In this document: positions 1-6,076 of the stretch, in pieces | Layout of the letters: each line of letters opens with the position of its first letter | How positions within the stretch are numbered: position 1 is the first letter of the stretch | Assembly (NCBI GenBank): GCA_005880855.1 | Contig: VBGM01000049.1 | Span: 1 to 32,737, forward strand | DNA: 32,737 nt | Reading direction: 5' to 3' | Source of the DNA: Chloroflexota bacterium | GTDB taxonomy: Bacteria; Chloroflexota; Dormibacteria; Dormibacterales; Dormibacteraceae | Position numbers and translations under genes: made by a program | Notes under the pieces: generated by a model | Database searches by the model: none | The model's input: only the letters and a program-made list of their open reading frames with translations | What the model was told of the DNA's origin: nothing

Positions 1-469
1 CGGGGAGGATGACTGACACCGCGTCGAGGATTTCGCGAAGGTCGGCCGCGGTTGTAACACCAGGCCGCTGATATTCGGCCTCATTGCGAGCACTGCGAAC
101 TGGCTCTCGTATGGTCTCGAGCAGAGTGCCCGCCTTCGGGCTCGACGCCGCCAGACCCAAGGCGGCTAGCCGCAGCGTCTCAAAGTGCGAACCGTCCCCA
201 CCGCGAATGCGGTAACCGTATGCGGCCAGCATCGCATTGCAGCCGCTGACGAGCGATCGATAGGCGCTGAGATACGGCTCGTCGAAGTCGCTGGCTTGGA
301 TTGCTCCGGGCAGCTCACGCTTGGCTCTGCCGAACTGAACTCGAGCGAGGCCTATCGCTTGGAGCGCTGCCGGCGCGGGCCGGGCTAGTGGCTGGAGAAG
401 CGCGCGATCCTTGGCTGCCTCGTCCGCTAGAAGGCGCCGAAACGCCTGCTGCTCGGCTTCAGGACTCAC
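1..469 (-). CDS. HEPN-domain toxin, partial (3' end off the left edge)
   Basis: Read directly on the minus strand: a GTG start whose first bases overlap the TGA of the upstream nucleotidyltransferase gene (GTGA), then 156 codons open to the window edge. The product is helical and soluble. Residues 69-90 (AYRSLVSGCNAMLAAYGYRI) resemble the first HEPN helix pair, and residues 121-137 contain R125-x-x-R128-N129-x-x-E132-Y133, the position of the HEPN R-x4-6-H RNase motif. Here the RN-x-x-EY variant replaces the classic histidine form. In MNT/HEPN modules the HEPN protein is an RNase toxin that the cognate nucleotidyltransferase inactivates, in studied cases by AMPylation of a tyrosine near this motif. 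Gene order and coupling fit such a module. The family call rests on the motif and context; the C-terminus is not visible. Confidence 0.72.
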   Translation of the reverse strand, partial: MSPEAEQQAFRRLLADEAAKDRALLQPLARPAPAALQAIGLARVQFGRAKRELPGAIQASDFDEPYLSAYRSLVSGCNAMLAAYGYRIRGGDGSHFETLRLAALGLAASSPKAGTLLETIREPVRSARNEAEYQRPGVTTAADLREILDAVSVILP

Positions 470-1083
470 CGGTGCTTTCTGGTGCGGGTCGTCGGTTGGG
501 GTAGATCGTTCTCGTCTCCGATCAGCATCACTTTGGGTTGAGCCCATACCTCGGCGAAAAAGGCGTCGTGAGCAGCGAAGCGCTGCAAGACATCTTTGCG
601 TCGATAGGCGAGCGCGTTGATCCTGCGGCGGAGAGACTCCTGGGCCGCTCGTAACTTCCGGGCGAGCTGGACCCTGGTGACATCACCTATTACGAGAAGG
701 TCAATGTCACTGTCGGCGTGTTCGCGTCCCGAGGCAGTCGAACCGTACACGAACGCCACCTCGATCTCGGGTGGCCCGACAGCTTTCAAGGCCTCGGTTA
801 TCAGGGCATTGGCGCCGTGGGTCTTCGCAACGAGTGCTCTGAGCTCGGGATATATCGCGCTTGCTGAGTTCGCTGAGTAGACGAACTGGTTGCCTACCGC
901 GCGGCGGCTGATGATCCCTGCCTCGACACCACGTAGCAGCGCGCGATGAACGCTTTCACGGCTGGCTCCAGCGCGCTCAAGTAACTCCGCGAAAGTGAAC
1001 TCGCGATCAGGCGCATCGAGCAATACCGCCAGAATGCGTGGGAATGTCGCGGAGCCCCACAGCGCGGGAAGAACTGCTTCCAT
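466..1083 (-). CDS. Winged-helix + nucleotidyltransferase protein (MNT-type antitoxin)
   Basis: This 205-residue protein has two parts. Residues about 12-72 form a winged helix of MarR/ArsR type (FAELLERAGASRESVHRALL is the recognition region). Residues about 105-175 form a minimal nucleotidyltransferase domain with G113-S114 in GSTASG and the metal-binding pair D126/D128 in SDIDLLV. Family members transfer nucleotides to a partner protein; as MntA-type antitoxins they modify the HEPN toxin encoded next to them. The built-in DNA-binding domain suggests that this protein also autoregulates, and two palindromes lie just upstream. The ATG at 1083 has no clear Shine-Dalgarno, but TATGAT sits six bases before it, so the mRNA may be leaderless. 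Its stop overlaps the HEPN start by four bases, implying coupled translation. Confidence 0.85.
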   Translation of the reverse strand: MEAVLPALWGSATFPRILAVLLDAPDREFTFAELLERAGASRESVHRALLRGVEAGIISRRAVGNQFVYSANSASAIYPELRALVAKTHGANALITEALKAVGPPEIEVAFVYGSTASGREHADSDIDLLVIGDVTRVQLARKLRAAQESLRRRINALAYRRKDVLQRFAAHDAFFAEVWAQPKVMLIGDENDLPQPTTRTRKHR

Positions 1084-1089
1084 AGGCCC

Positions 1090-1095
1090 ATCATA
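1090..1095 (-). promoter_or_regulatory. Putative -10 element of the HEPN/nucleotidyltransferase operon
   Basis: On the minus strand TATGAT (5 of 6 to TATAAT) ends six bases before the ATG at 1083. Transcription would begin at or next to the start codon, giving a leaderless message. No good -35 was recognised. The element overlaps the proximal palindrome, so a bound repressor would block RNA polymerase. Confidence 0.45.
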
Positions 1096-1129
1096 CCACG
1101 TCGTATGGTTATCCCATACGATCGTATGG
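1092..1129. promoter_or_regulatory. Paired palindromic operators upstream of the toxin-antitoxin operon
   Basis: Two inverted repeats share the half-site CCATAC/GTATGG. The distal one, CCATACGATCGTATGG at 1114-1129, is a perfect 16-base palindrome. The proximal one, CATACCACGTCGTATG at 1092-1107, is symmetric at 14 of 16 positions. Their centres are 22 bases apart, about two helical turns, placing both on one face of the DNA. They lie 9-46 bases upstream of the antitoxin start and over its -10. The likely ligand is the antitoxin's own winged helix; this is inference. Confidence 0.7.
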
Positions 1130-1416
1130 CTTTCCCAGATGGTGCTCTATGCCCGAGGTGAGTCGGATCCGAGCTGCCACTCCTTAGCGACCTGGCTTCC
1201 TCATGATCTTGGCCCCCGCTTGCCCCGTGCCTTCGTGCCCCTTTTCCGATCCCACGCCCACTTTTGATGGCCTTACCCGTTTAGATGACCGGCTGTTTTT
1301 CGGACAGGTGGTGTCTACCTGGGGACAAAATCGCCATGCCGCAGCCTTGGCGGTTTTTGGTGCGTCCTCTGATTCAGAGTCGGTCAGTTTCGGGCTTGCG
1401 ATACCCTCTGGAGGAC
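1130..1416. other. Intergenic region before tRNA-Thr, no gene seen
   Basis: No convincing reading frame was found here. One hairpin is visible: AAAATCGCC at 1327-1335 pairs (one G-T wobble) with GGCGGTTTT at 1349-1357 and is followed by another T, resembling a rho-independent terminator on the + strand, although no + gene precedes it in the window. No clear tRNA promoter was recognised. Confidence 0.4.
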
Positions 1417-1492
1417 GCCGGCGTAGCTCAATTGGCAGAGCAGCTGTTTTGTAAACAGCAGGTTACGGGTTCGATTCCTGTCGCCGGCTCCA
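1417..1492 (+). tRNA. tRNA-Thr (anticodon UGU)
   Basis: The cloverleaf can be drawn completely: acceptor stem GCCGGCG/CGCCGGC, D-arm GCTC...GAGC, anticodon stem GCTGT/ACAGC with loop TTTGTAA (anticodon TGT at 1450-1452), T-arm ACGGG-TTCGATT-CCTGT, discriminator T and an encoded CCA at 1490-1492. Seven T residues at 1501-1507 may end transcription. Confidence 0.97.
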
Positions 1493-1504
1493 GCGTCGAA
1501 TTTT

Positions 1505-1566
1505 TTTCGCACGTTTGGATCCAAACGGGCGGATTGGCGTGCGGATTCCGCGTTTTTGGCGTCAGC
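1505..1566. repeat. tRNA-flanking short repeat cluster (three copies)
   Basis: Downstream of tRNA-Thr lie three copies of a short element with core TTCCGC-N3-TTTGGCG. They are TTTCGCACGTTTGGATCC at 1505-1522 (+, one base missing), its inverted partner at 1521-1535 (-), and ATTCCGCGTTTTTGGCGTC at 1545-1563 (+) running on to 1566. The first two form the perfect palindrome CGTTTGGATCCAAACG at 1512-1527. Matching copies flank the tRNA pair near 27000. Function unknown. Confidence 0.5.
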
Positions 1567-1626
1567 GGGGCCGAATGATGACGGGTAATCGACCGCCGCC
1601 GGGACGTTACCGATAGAAGGGGGGCG

Positions 1627-1686
1627 ATGCGCACTCCCGTGCTCGGTCGCCTCTCCAAGTTCACCCGGAGGGAACGGGACCACTGA
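1627..1686 (+). CDS. Possible 19-residue small ORF
   Basis: An ATG preceded by a strong purine-rich stretch (AGAAGGGGGGCG) opens 19 codons, MRTPVLGRLSKFTRREREH-like in character but ending RERDH, basic and hydrophilic, before TGA. It lies between tRNA-Thr and the small gene at 1775. It could be a leader peptide or chance; only the ribosome-binding site argues for it. No family recognised. Confidence 0.18.
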   Translation: MRTPVLGRLSKFTRRERDH

Positions 1687-1774
1687 ACCAAGACAAGCCT
1701 TCCGCATGGGCCAGATTCCGGATACGCTTTGGCCGAGGGGAGGGTTGGCCTTGAGGAAGGTGAGGCTCGTGAAC

Positions 1775-1951
1775 ATGCCCGAAGTGGCGAATGCCCTGCG
1801 CGAAGCCGGCGACGCGCTGATGTCGATCGATGCTCGTGGGGATGTTGTACGTACCTCCGACCTTCGCGCCGCGGGCGTGGCTCTGACCAAGGCGTCGGCC
1901 GCGCTGCGCAACCACATCGAAGAGCTGCAGGGCTGGCTCAGCCAGGACTAG
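1775..1951 (+). CDS. Small conserved-looking protein, function unknown
   Basis: A 58-residue protein, acidic and alanine-rich and probably all helical, with a middle segment VVRTSDLRAAGVALTKASAA and the C-terminus EELQGWLSQD. The ATG at 1775 was chosen because AAGGTGAGG at 1757-1765 sits nine bases before it; a GTG at 1769 and an ATG at 1706 are alternatives in frame. It ends four bases before the DinB-family ATG, so the two genes are almost certainly co-transcribed. It has no membrane segment or signal peptide. I do not recognise the family. Confidence 0.55.
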   Translation: MPEVANALREAGDALMSIDARGDVVRTSDLRAAGVALTKASAALRNHIEELQGWLSQD

Positions 1952-1955
1952 GGCG

Positions 1956-2420
1956 ATGGATACCGAGGAGCGAGCAGCGCTGATAGCGCGCTACAAGGAG
2001 GGCCACCGCGCAGTGATGGACGCGTTCCGAGGCATCACCGAGGAAGAGCTCGACCGCTCCGCCAGCGACGAATGGACCCCCAGACAGATCGCGCACCACC
2101 TTGCCGACAGCGAGATGATGTCCGCGATCCGGATCCGCCGGCTGCTGGCCGAAGACGACCCGGTCATCCACGGCTATGACGAGGCCACTTTCGCGAAGCG
2201 GCTGACCTCCGACCGGCCGGTCGCGCCCTCGCTCGAGGCGATGCGTTACGCACGCGAGTCCACCGCCCAGCTGCTCGACCGCCTCACCGAGGCTGACTGG
2301 CAGCGGTCCGGCACCCACAGCGAGAGCGGACCTTACTCCCTGGAGAATTGGCTCACGATCTACGCGGCCCACGGGCACGACCACGCCGCGCAGGTCAAGC
2401 GCTCGCGCGGCCTGCGGTAG
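1956..2420 (+). CDS. DinB-superfamily protein
   Basis: A 154-residue four-helix-bundle protein of the DinB / YfiT-like metal-binding superfamily. The conserved histidines are visible: H47-H48 in IAHHLADSE at the end of the second helix and H139/H143 in AAHGHDHAAQ in the last helix. Such proteins bind a divalent metal and include thiol-dependent S-transferases (bacillithiol or mycothiol type), but most are uncharacterised, so no reaction is assigned. The start ATG follows the small gene by four bases. The next gene begins within 25 bases of its stop, so it is the middle member of a three-gene unit. Length and motif spacing are normal for the family. Confidence 0.85.
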   Translation: MDTEERAALIARYKEGHRAVMDAFRGITEEELDRSASDEWTPRQIAHHLADSEMMSAIRIRRLLAEDDPVIHGYDEATFAKRLTSDRPVAPSLEAMRYARESTAQLLDRLTEADWQRSGTHSESGPYSLENWLTIYAAHGHDHAAQVKRSRGLR

Positions 2421-2443
2421 CCGTGGCGACAACACAGGTCCTG

Positions 2444-3811
2444 ATGGAGGGCGCCCTCACCAGGGCGGCGGCGGCCCGGGATGCCGACCTCGCGGACCTG
2501 TTCGAAGAGCTGCGAATCCCCTCGATCAGCACACTGCCCGAACGCCGCGAGGACTGCCTTCGGAACGCAAGATGGCTCCAGGCACGATTCGACCGCATCG
2601 GTTTCACGACCGAGCTCGTGCAGCCCATCGCGGAAGGGCTGCCGGTCGTCGCCGGCGAGTGGAACGGCCGGCCTGGCAAGCCGCATCTCACCATCTACGG
2701 CCACTACGACGTGCAGCCCACGGACCCGCTCGGCGAGTGGGAGACGCCGCCCTTCGAGCCCGCGATCCGCGACGGGCGCATATACGCACGCGGCTGCGCC
2801 GACAACAAGGGCAACCACATGGCGACATTGAAGGCGGTCGAGCACCTCTTCGCGGCGGGTGGACCACCGGTCAACCTTCGTTTCTTGATCGAAGGCGAGG
2901 AAGAGATCGTGGGCAAGTCCCTTCCCCGCTACCTACGCGACAACGGCCCCAAGCTCAAGACCGACGCAGTCCTCATGTGGGATGGCGGGTTCGATGAGGA
3001 GGGCAACCCAACACTGGCGACCGGCCTGCGCGGCCTCCTCTACCTCGAGCTGCATGCAAGGGGCGCCGCCGTCGACCTGCACTCGGGCCTGTTCGGTGGC
3101 GTGGCGCCGAATCCTATCAATACACTGGCGCGAATCATCGGCGAGCTCAAGGATCGCAACGGTCACATCACGATCCCGGGGCTGTACGACCAGGTCGAAC
3201 CGCCCAGCGCCGAAGAGCTGGCCGACTGGAAGAAAAAGGACGAGCGCTACGCGCAGGCGCTGCTGCAGGCATCGGGAGCGCCAATCCTCGAAGGCGAGCC
3301 AGGTTTTCTGGCGCTCGAGCGAACGGGCAGCCGGCCAACCCTCGACGCCAATGGCTTCCTGGGTGGGTTTGTAGGCGAGGGCGAGAAGACGGTGATTCCT
3401 GCGCGGGCTTTCGCCAAGGTCAGCTTGAGGCTCGTGCCCAATCAGGATCCGGTGGCGGTGAAAGCGGCCATCGAAAAACACATCCAGTCGCTGACGACGC
3501 CTGGTGTTGAGATCGAGGTCAAGGTCCTGAGCAGCGCCCCGCCGGTGAAATGCCGGGTCGACAACCCGGTGGCGGACGCACTGCGCGCGGCCTATTCCGA
3601 GGTGTTCGGAAAGGACACCGCGCTCATCCGCATCGGCGGGTCCATCCCGGTGTCGGTCGACTTCCAGGAGGCGATCGGGGCTCCACTTCTGATCAGCGGC
3701 ATCCCCCAGGCCGACGCCGCGGCCCACTCGCCGAACGAGCGCCTGGTGGTCGACAACTACCTGCGCGGCATCGAAGCCGTGATCCGCTTCATCTGCAAGC
3801 TCGGCGAGTAA
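2444..3811 (+). CDS. M20-family metallopeptidase (dipeptidase-like)
   Basis: A 455-residue cytoplasmic M20/ArgE/DapE-type di-zinc hydrolase, closest in layout to M20 dipeptidases. The ligand set is complete: H87 and catalytic-loop D89 in YGHYDVQP, bridging D120 in RGCADNKGN, the glutamate pair E152-E153 in IEGEEEIVG, D180 in MWDGGFD and the C-terminal H428 in AAAHSPNER. A dimerisation (lid) domain is inserted at about residues 205-330. Members remove amino acids from small peptides or acylated amino acids; the substrate cannot be read from the sequence. The reading frame stays open upstream into the DinB gene. I favour ATG 2444, which places the N-terminus as in homologues; GTG 2423 (seven residues more) is the alternative. 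It is the last gene of the operon, with hairpins after its stop. Confidence 0.9.
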   Translation: MEGALTRAAAARDADLADLFEELRIPSISTLPERREDCLRNARWLQARFDRIGFTTELVQPIAEGLPVVAGEWNGRPGKPHLTIYGHYDVQPTDPLGEWETPPFEPAIRDGRIYARGCADNKGNHMATLKAVEHLFAAGGPPVNLRFLIEGEEEIVGKSLPRYLRDNGPKLKTDAVLMWDGGFDEEGNPTLATGLRGLLYLELHARGAAVDLHSGLFGGVAPNPINTLARIIGELKDRNGHITIPGLYDQVEPPSAEELADWKKKDERYAQALLQASGAPILEGEPGFLALERTGSRPTLDANGFLGGFVGEGEKTVIPARAFAKVSLRLVPNQDPVAVKAAIEKHIQSLTTPGVEIEVKVLSSAPPVKCRVDNPVADALRAAYSEVFGKDTALIRIGGSIPVSVDFQEAIGAPLLISGIPQADAAAHSPNERLVVDNYLRGIEAVIRFICKLGE

Positions 3812-3825
3812 CCCTCAGCGGTATT

Positions 3826-3877
3826 GGGAGGAGCGATCCTCCCCGACCCAGAGGGTAGGCCCCCCGCAACGGGGCCT
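3826..3877. terminator. Two hairpins between convergent genes
   Basis: GGGAGGA at 3826-3832 pairs with TCCTCCC at 3837-3843 around a GCGA loop, and AGGCCCC at 3857-3863 pairs with GGGGCCT at 3871-3877. They lie between the stops of the M20 gene (+) and the sandwich-protein gene (-). Neither is followed by a T-run, so bidirectional termination is inferred from position. Confidence 0.5.
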
Positions 3878-3890
3878 CCCTCCTCCCCGC

Positions 3891-4745
3891 TCACGGTCCG
3901 CTGCGCGAGAGGTCCCTCAACTCGAAACGGCTGACGGTTACCGTCACCGGCCCGGAATCGCTGGCTGATGTAACCAGATCGGCGGCCCAGCCTCGCCCCG
4001 AGCTCGTCGCGGTGTTGTCGGTGATGTCGGTCACCTTCTTGCCGTCGATGAAGAAGACCAGGCGCGTGGTCTGTCCGTCGGGCTGCGTCGCGCAGATCCC
4101 GATCAGCGTCACGGGGATCGTTCCGGGCGCCGGCGCCGACCCGAGAGAGCCACCCACCAGCGTCATGGGAATGGTCGAGGCGGTGTCGCCGATCGCCCTT
4201 TCTACAGACCACCTCCCATCCGCGTCCGCTGTGAACTCGTAGGTCACCAGCGATTCCGCTGCGCCCCGATCGCAATCAATGCCGAAGCCCGCGTCTGATG
4301 GCGCACGGGCATCGAGGGTGGCGGTGATCGAAGCGCCGATCTGCTGCGGCCGCAAGTAGTAAGGCGCCGGCGAGTAGTAGTTGTAGTTGCCCTTGGCGAC
4401 CACGACGTAGGTGCCATTCGAGTAGGCATAGGTGACGTCGGCTGCGCCGCTCACCGTGTTCCAACCCGTGGCGGGGTTGTGGAAATCGTCCATGAAGACG
4501 ACGTCTCCGCTGGATGCGGTCAGCTGAGTCGTCCTTGAAACCGGGCCGGGCGACGGCTTCGGGGTCGCGGAAGCGCTTCGTGCCGGGGCACGGTGCGCAA
4601 TGAGCACGAGCAGGACTCCGAGCGACCCCACAGCGACGATGAGGATCGCGATGAGCACGGCGATGATGATGAGTCCCTCGTTCTGGTTGCCGGCCCGCCC
4701 GGGACCGGGCGGTGGAGGCGGCGGATAAGCCGGAGGTGGATACAT
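3891..4745 (-). CDS. Membrane-anchored extracellular sandwich-domain protein
   Basis: A 284-residue protein with a short proline/tyrosine-rich N-terminus (PPPAYPPPPPPGPG), one strongly hydrophobic helix at about residues 23-50, a Ser/Pro/Thr linker, and an extracellular domain from about 75. That domain opens with DDFHNPATGW and has alternating hydrophobic strands, like the concanavalin-type jelly-roll sandwiches common in lipoproteins of Chloroflexota and Actinomycetota. Two cysteines (GFGIDCDR and LIGICATQ) could form a disulfide. It probably faces outward and binds a glycan or other surface ligand; no catalytic motif is visible. Its ATG overlaps the TGA of the split-barrel gene (ATGA), so the two are translationally coupled. 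Confidence 0.7.
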   Translation of the reverse strand: MYPPPAYPPPPPPGPGRAGNQNEGLIIIAVLIAILIVAVGSLGVLLVLIAHRAPARSASATPKPSPGPVSRTTQLTASSGDVVFMDDFHNPATGWNTVSGAADVTYAYSNGTYVVVAKGNYNYYSPAPYYLRPQQIGASITATLDARAPSDAGFGIDCDRGAAESLVTYEFTADADGRWSVERAIGDTASTIPMTLVGGSLGSAPAPGTIPVTLIGICATQPDGQTTRLVFFIDGKKVTDITDNTATSSGRGWAADLVTSASDSGPVTVTVSRFELRDLSRSGP

Positions 4746-5122
4746 CAGACTGGGAGCAGCTCGAAGGTTGCCTTCTCGCCTTCAGTGAGCGGCTGGTCTG
4801 CCTTGGATGCCTTCACGAACGGACCGTACTTGCGCCCGTACAGAGCCGACACCATGCGGGCCTCGGCGGGGTCGGTGAGGAGCCGCGGCTTGACCTTGAC
4901 CGCGAGATTCCCCAAGTGCAGCACGCCTTCGCCGCGGGCGACGAGGTTTTGCGGCCAGTGCCGGCGCATGCCCTGTCCCGACCGAATGTAGAGGTGCTTG
5001 CCGTCGGTGCCGATCCAGATCGTCACGTCATGCGGCTTGCCTGACTTGCGGCCGTAGGTGGTCAGGCGCACCTCTTTCTGATGCGCCGCGGCGTCGAACA
5101 CCTCGCTGTTGAAACCGGCCAT
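4745..5122 (-). CDS. Split-barrel FMN/F420-binding-fold protein (DUF2255/DUF385-like)
   Basis: A 125-residue protein with LTTYGRKSGKPHDVTIWIGT near the N-terminus, the signature start of the pyridoxamine-phosphate-oxidase-like split barrel used by deazaflavin-dependent nitroreductases and by DUF2255. LYIRSGQGMRRHWPQNL follows as the next conserved block. These proteins bind flavin or F420, but many relatives are uncharacterised, so cofactor and substrate remain open. I chose the ATG at 5122 (MAGFNSEVF) over an upstream start at 5194 because the extra 24 residues look non-coding and run through the hairpin at 5161-5182. The stop overlaps the next gene by four bases. No membrane segment is present. 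Confidence 0.75.
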   Translation of the reverse strand: MAGFNSEVFDAAAHQKEVRLTTYGRKSGKPHDVTIWIGTDGKHLYIRSGQGMRRHWPQNLVARGEGVLHLGNLAVKVKPRLLTDPAEARMVSALYGRKYGPFVKASKADQPLTEGEKATFELLPV

Positions 5123-5160
5123 CGCGACACATATATCGTCGCCGTTTTCGAAAGCTGGGA

Positions 5161-5182
5161 CGGGACCGCACGAGCGGTCCCG
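5161..5182. terminator. Nine-base-pair hairpin between operon genes
   Basis: CGGGACCGC at 5161-5169 pairs perfectly with GCGGTCCCG at 5174-5182 around ACGA. On the minus strand it follows the secreted-protein stop by 16 bases, and only scattered T residues come after it, so it may be a weak terminator or an mRNA-stabilising stem before the next gene. Confidence 0.45.
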
Positions 5183-5198
5183 CCCTCCCTCCAAGCTT

Positions 5199-5693
5199 TT
5201 AGTGTCCCGGGCAGAGTTTCACGCTGGGGTTGTAGTTCGCGAAGATCCCCAGCGGGTTCGGCCGCCAGATCCAAGCGTGAAGCGCCCACAGCCCAAGAGT
5301 GTTGTTGCGGGTGAAGGAACGCCCGAACAGGGTAGGCGGTGTGGCGGAATCCCACATCGAGAGCGGGATGATGTATTCGACCGCAACCAGCTGCAGCCGG
5401 TCGCCGTCGACCTCGTAGACGAGGGCCTGCGGCCTCGAGGCCTCGGCCGTCCCAGTGAGCAGGGCGGTCTTGACGTAGTGCTGGCCCATGCCGCCCACCC
5501 CGGGCAGGTCGAAACACGGCAGCAACCGCGCATATCCGGCATGCTCCGCTGCCGTGAGGTCGTGGAAAGCGGCGGTCGAGGCGCGCACCTGGGCGAGCTC
5601 ATCCTGTCCTGCCGAGGCAGATGTCGCAGGACCGACGACCAGGCCAACGCTCAACGTCGACCAGACCAAAATTTTGAAGAACCACTTGCGCAT
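5199..5693 (-). CDS. Secreted conserved protein, function unknown
   Basis: A 164-residue exported protein. The N-terminus MRKWFFKILVWSTLSVGLVV followed by GPATSASAG is a standard Sec signal peptide with cleavage near residue 29. The mature part carries blocks typical of a family found in soil bacteria: AAEHAGYARLLPC, DLPGVGGMGQHYVKTALL, PQALVYEVDG, LVAVEYIIP and a C-terminal LHAWIWRPNPLGIFANYNP. The two cysteines could pair outside the cell. I recognise the family pattern but know of no assigned function. ATG 5693 was chosen over the longer frame because it begins the signal peptide exactly. The gene lies 13 bases after the DUF4242 stop, in the same operon. Confidence 0.78.
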   Translation of the reverse strand: MRKWFFKILVWSTLSVGLVVGPATSASAGQDELAQVRASTAAFHDLTAAEHAGYARLLPCFDLPGVGGMGQHYVKTALLTGTAEASRPQALVYEVDGDRLQLVAVEYIIPLSMWDSATPPTLFGRSFTRNNTLGLWALHAWIWRPNPLGIFANYNPSVKLCPGH

Positions 5694-5706
5694 GTACTGC
5701 CCCCTA

Positions 5707-5979
5707 TCAGCGGTAGAAGTAGGGATCGAGGACGCTGACCTGCGTGATCGAGTCGACGGGCAGTGAATTCTTTCCCGCCGTCTTCCTGATCGCCTCAGGG
5801 CTCGGCGCGTCGTAGACGCAGAACGTCTTGCTCTTGTCGTCGCTGACATACGAGTGCACCCAGGTCACGCCTTCGTCGGCGTTGCGATCGACGACGGTCA
5901 GGCAGATCTGCGCGCCGGCGGCGTCGACAGGTATGTGAAGCCCGTCCCCAAAGGTTCGTTCGACGATGTATCGCGGCAA
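5707..5979 (-). CDS. DUF4242-family protein (SCO4226-like)
   Basis: A 90-residue ferredoxin-like-fold protein. It matches DUF4242 along its whole length: MPRYIVERTF at the start, VTWVHSYVSDD, then the diagnostic KTFCVYDAPSPEAIRKTAGK and the ending PVDSITQVSVLDPYFY. The Streptomyces relative SCO4226 binds nickel; for this protein a metal-binding or sensing role is only an analogy. The start is TTG at 5979, supported by a strong AAGGAGG seven bases before it. It heads the operon that continues with the secreted protein, 97 bases downstream of the LuxR regulator on the same strand. Confidence 0.88.
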   Translation of the reverse strand: MPRYIVERTFGDGLHIPVDAAGAQICLTVVDRNADEGVTWVHSYVSDDKSKTFCVYDAPSPEAIRKTAGKNSLPVDSITQVSVLDPYFYR

Positions 5980-6076
5980 TGCTGCTCCTCCTTGTTTTGT
6001 CGGAAGCGATGCATCAAGGCTATGAGGAGGGCGGGTGGCTCCGAATCGGCAGGGCTACCCAGTTTGTGTTGGGCGA

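Noticed and set aside
1384-1917. A 177-codon minus-strand frame across tRNA-Thr
   Set aside because: It covers the tRNA and the small + gene; its composition is that of antisense to GC-rich DNA and no domain is visible.
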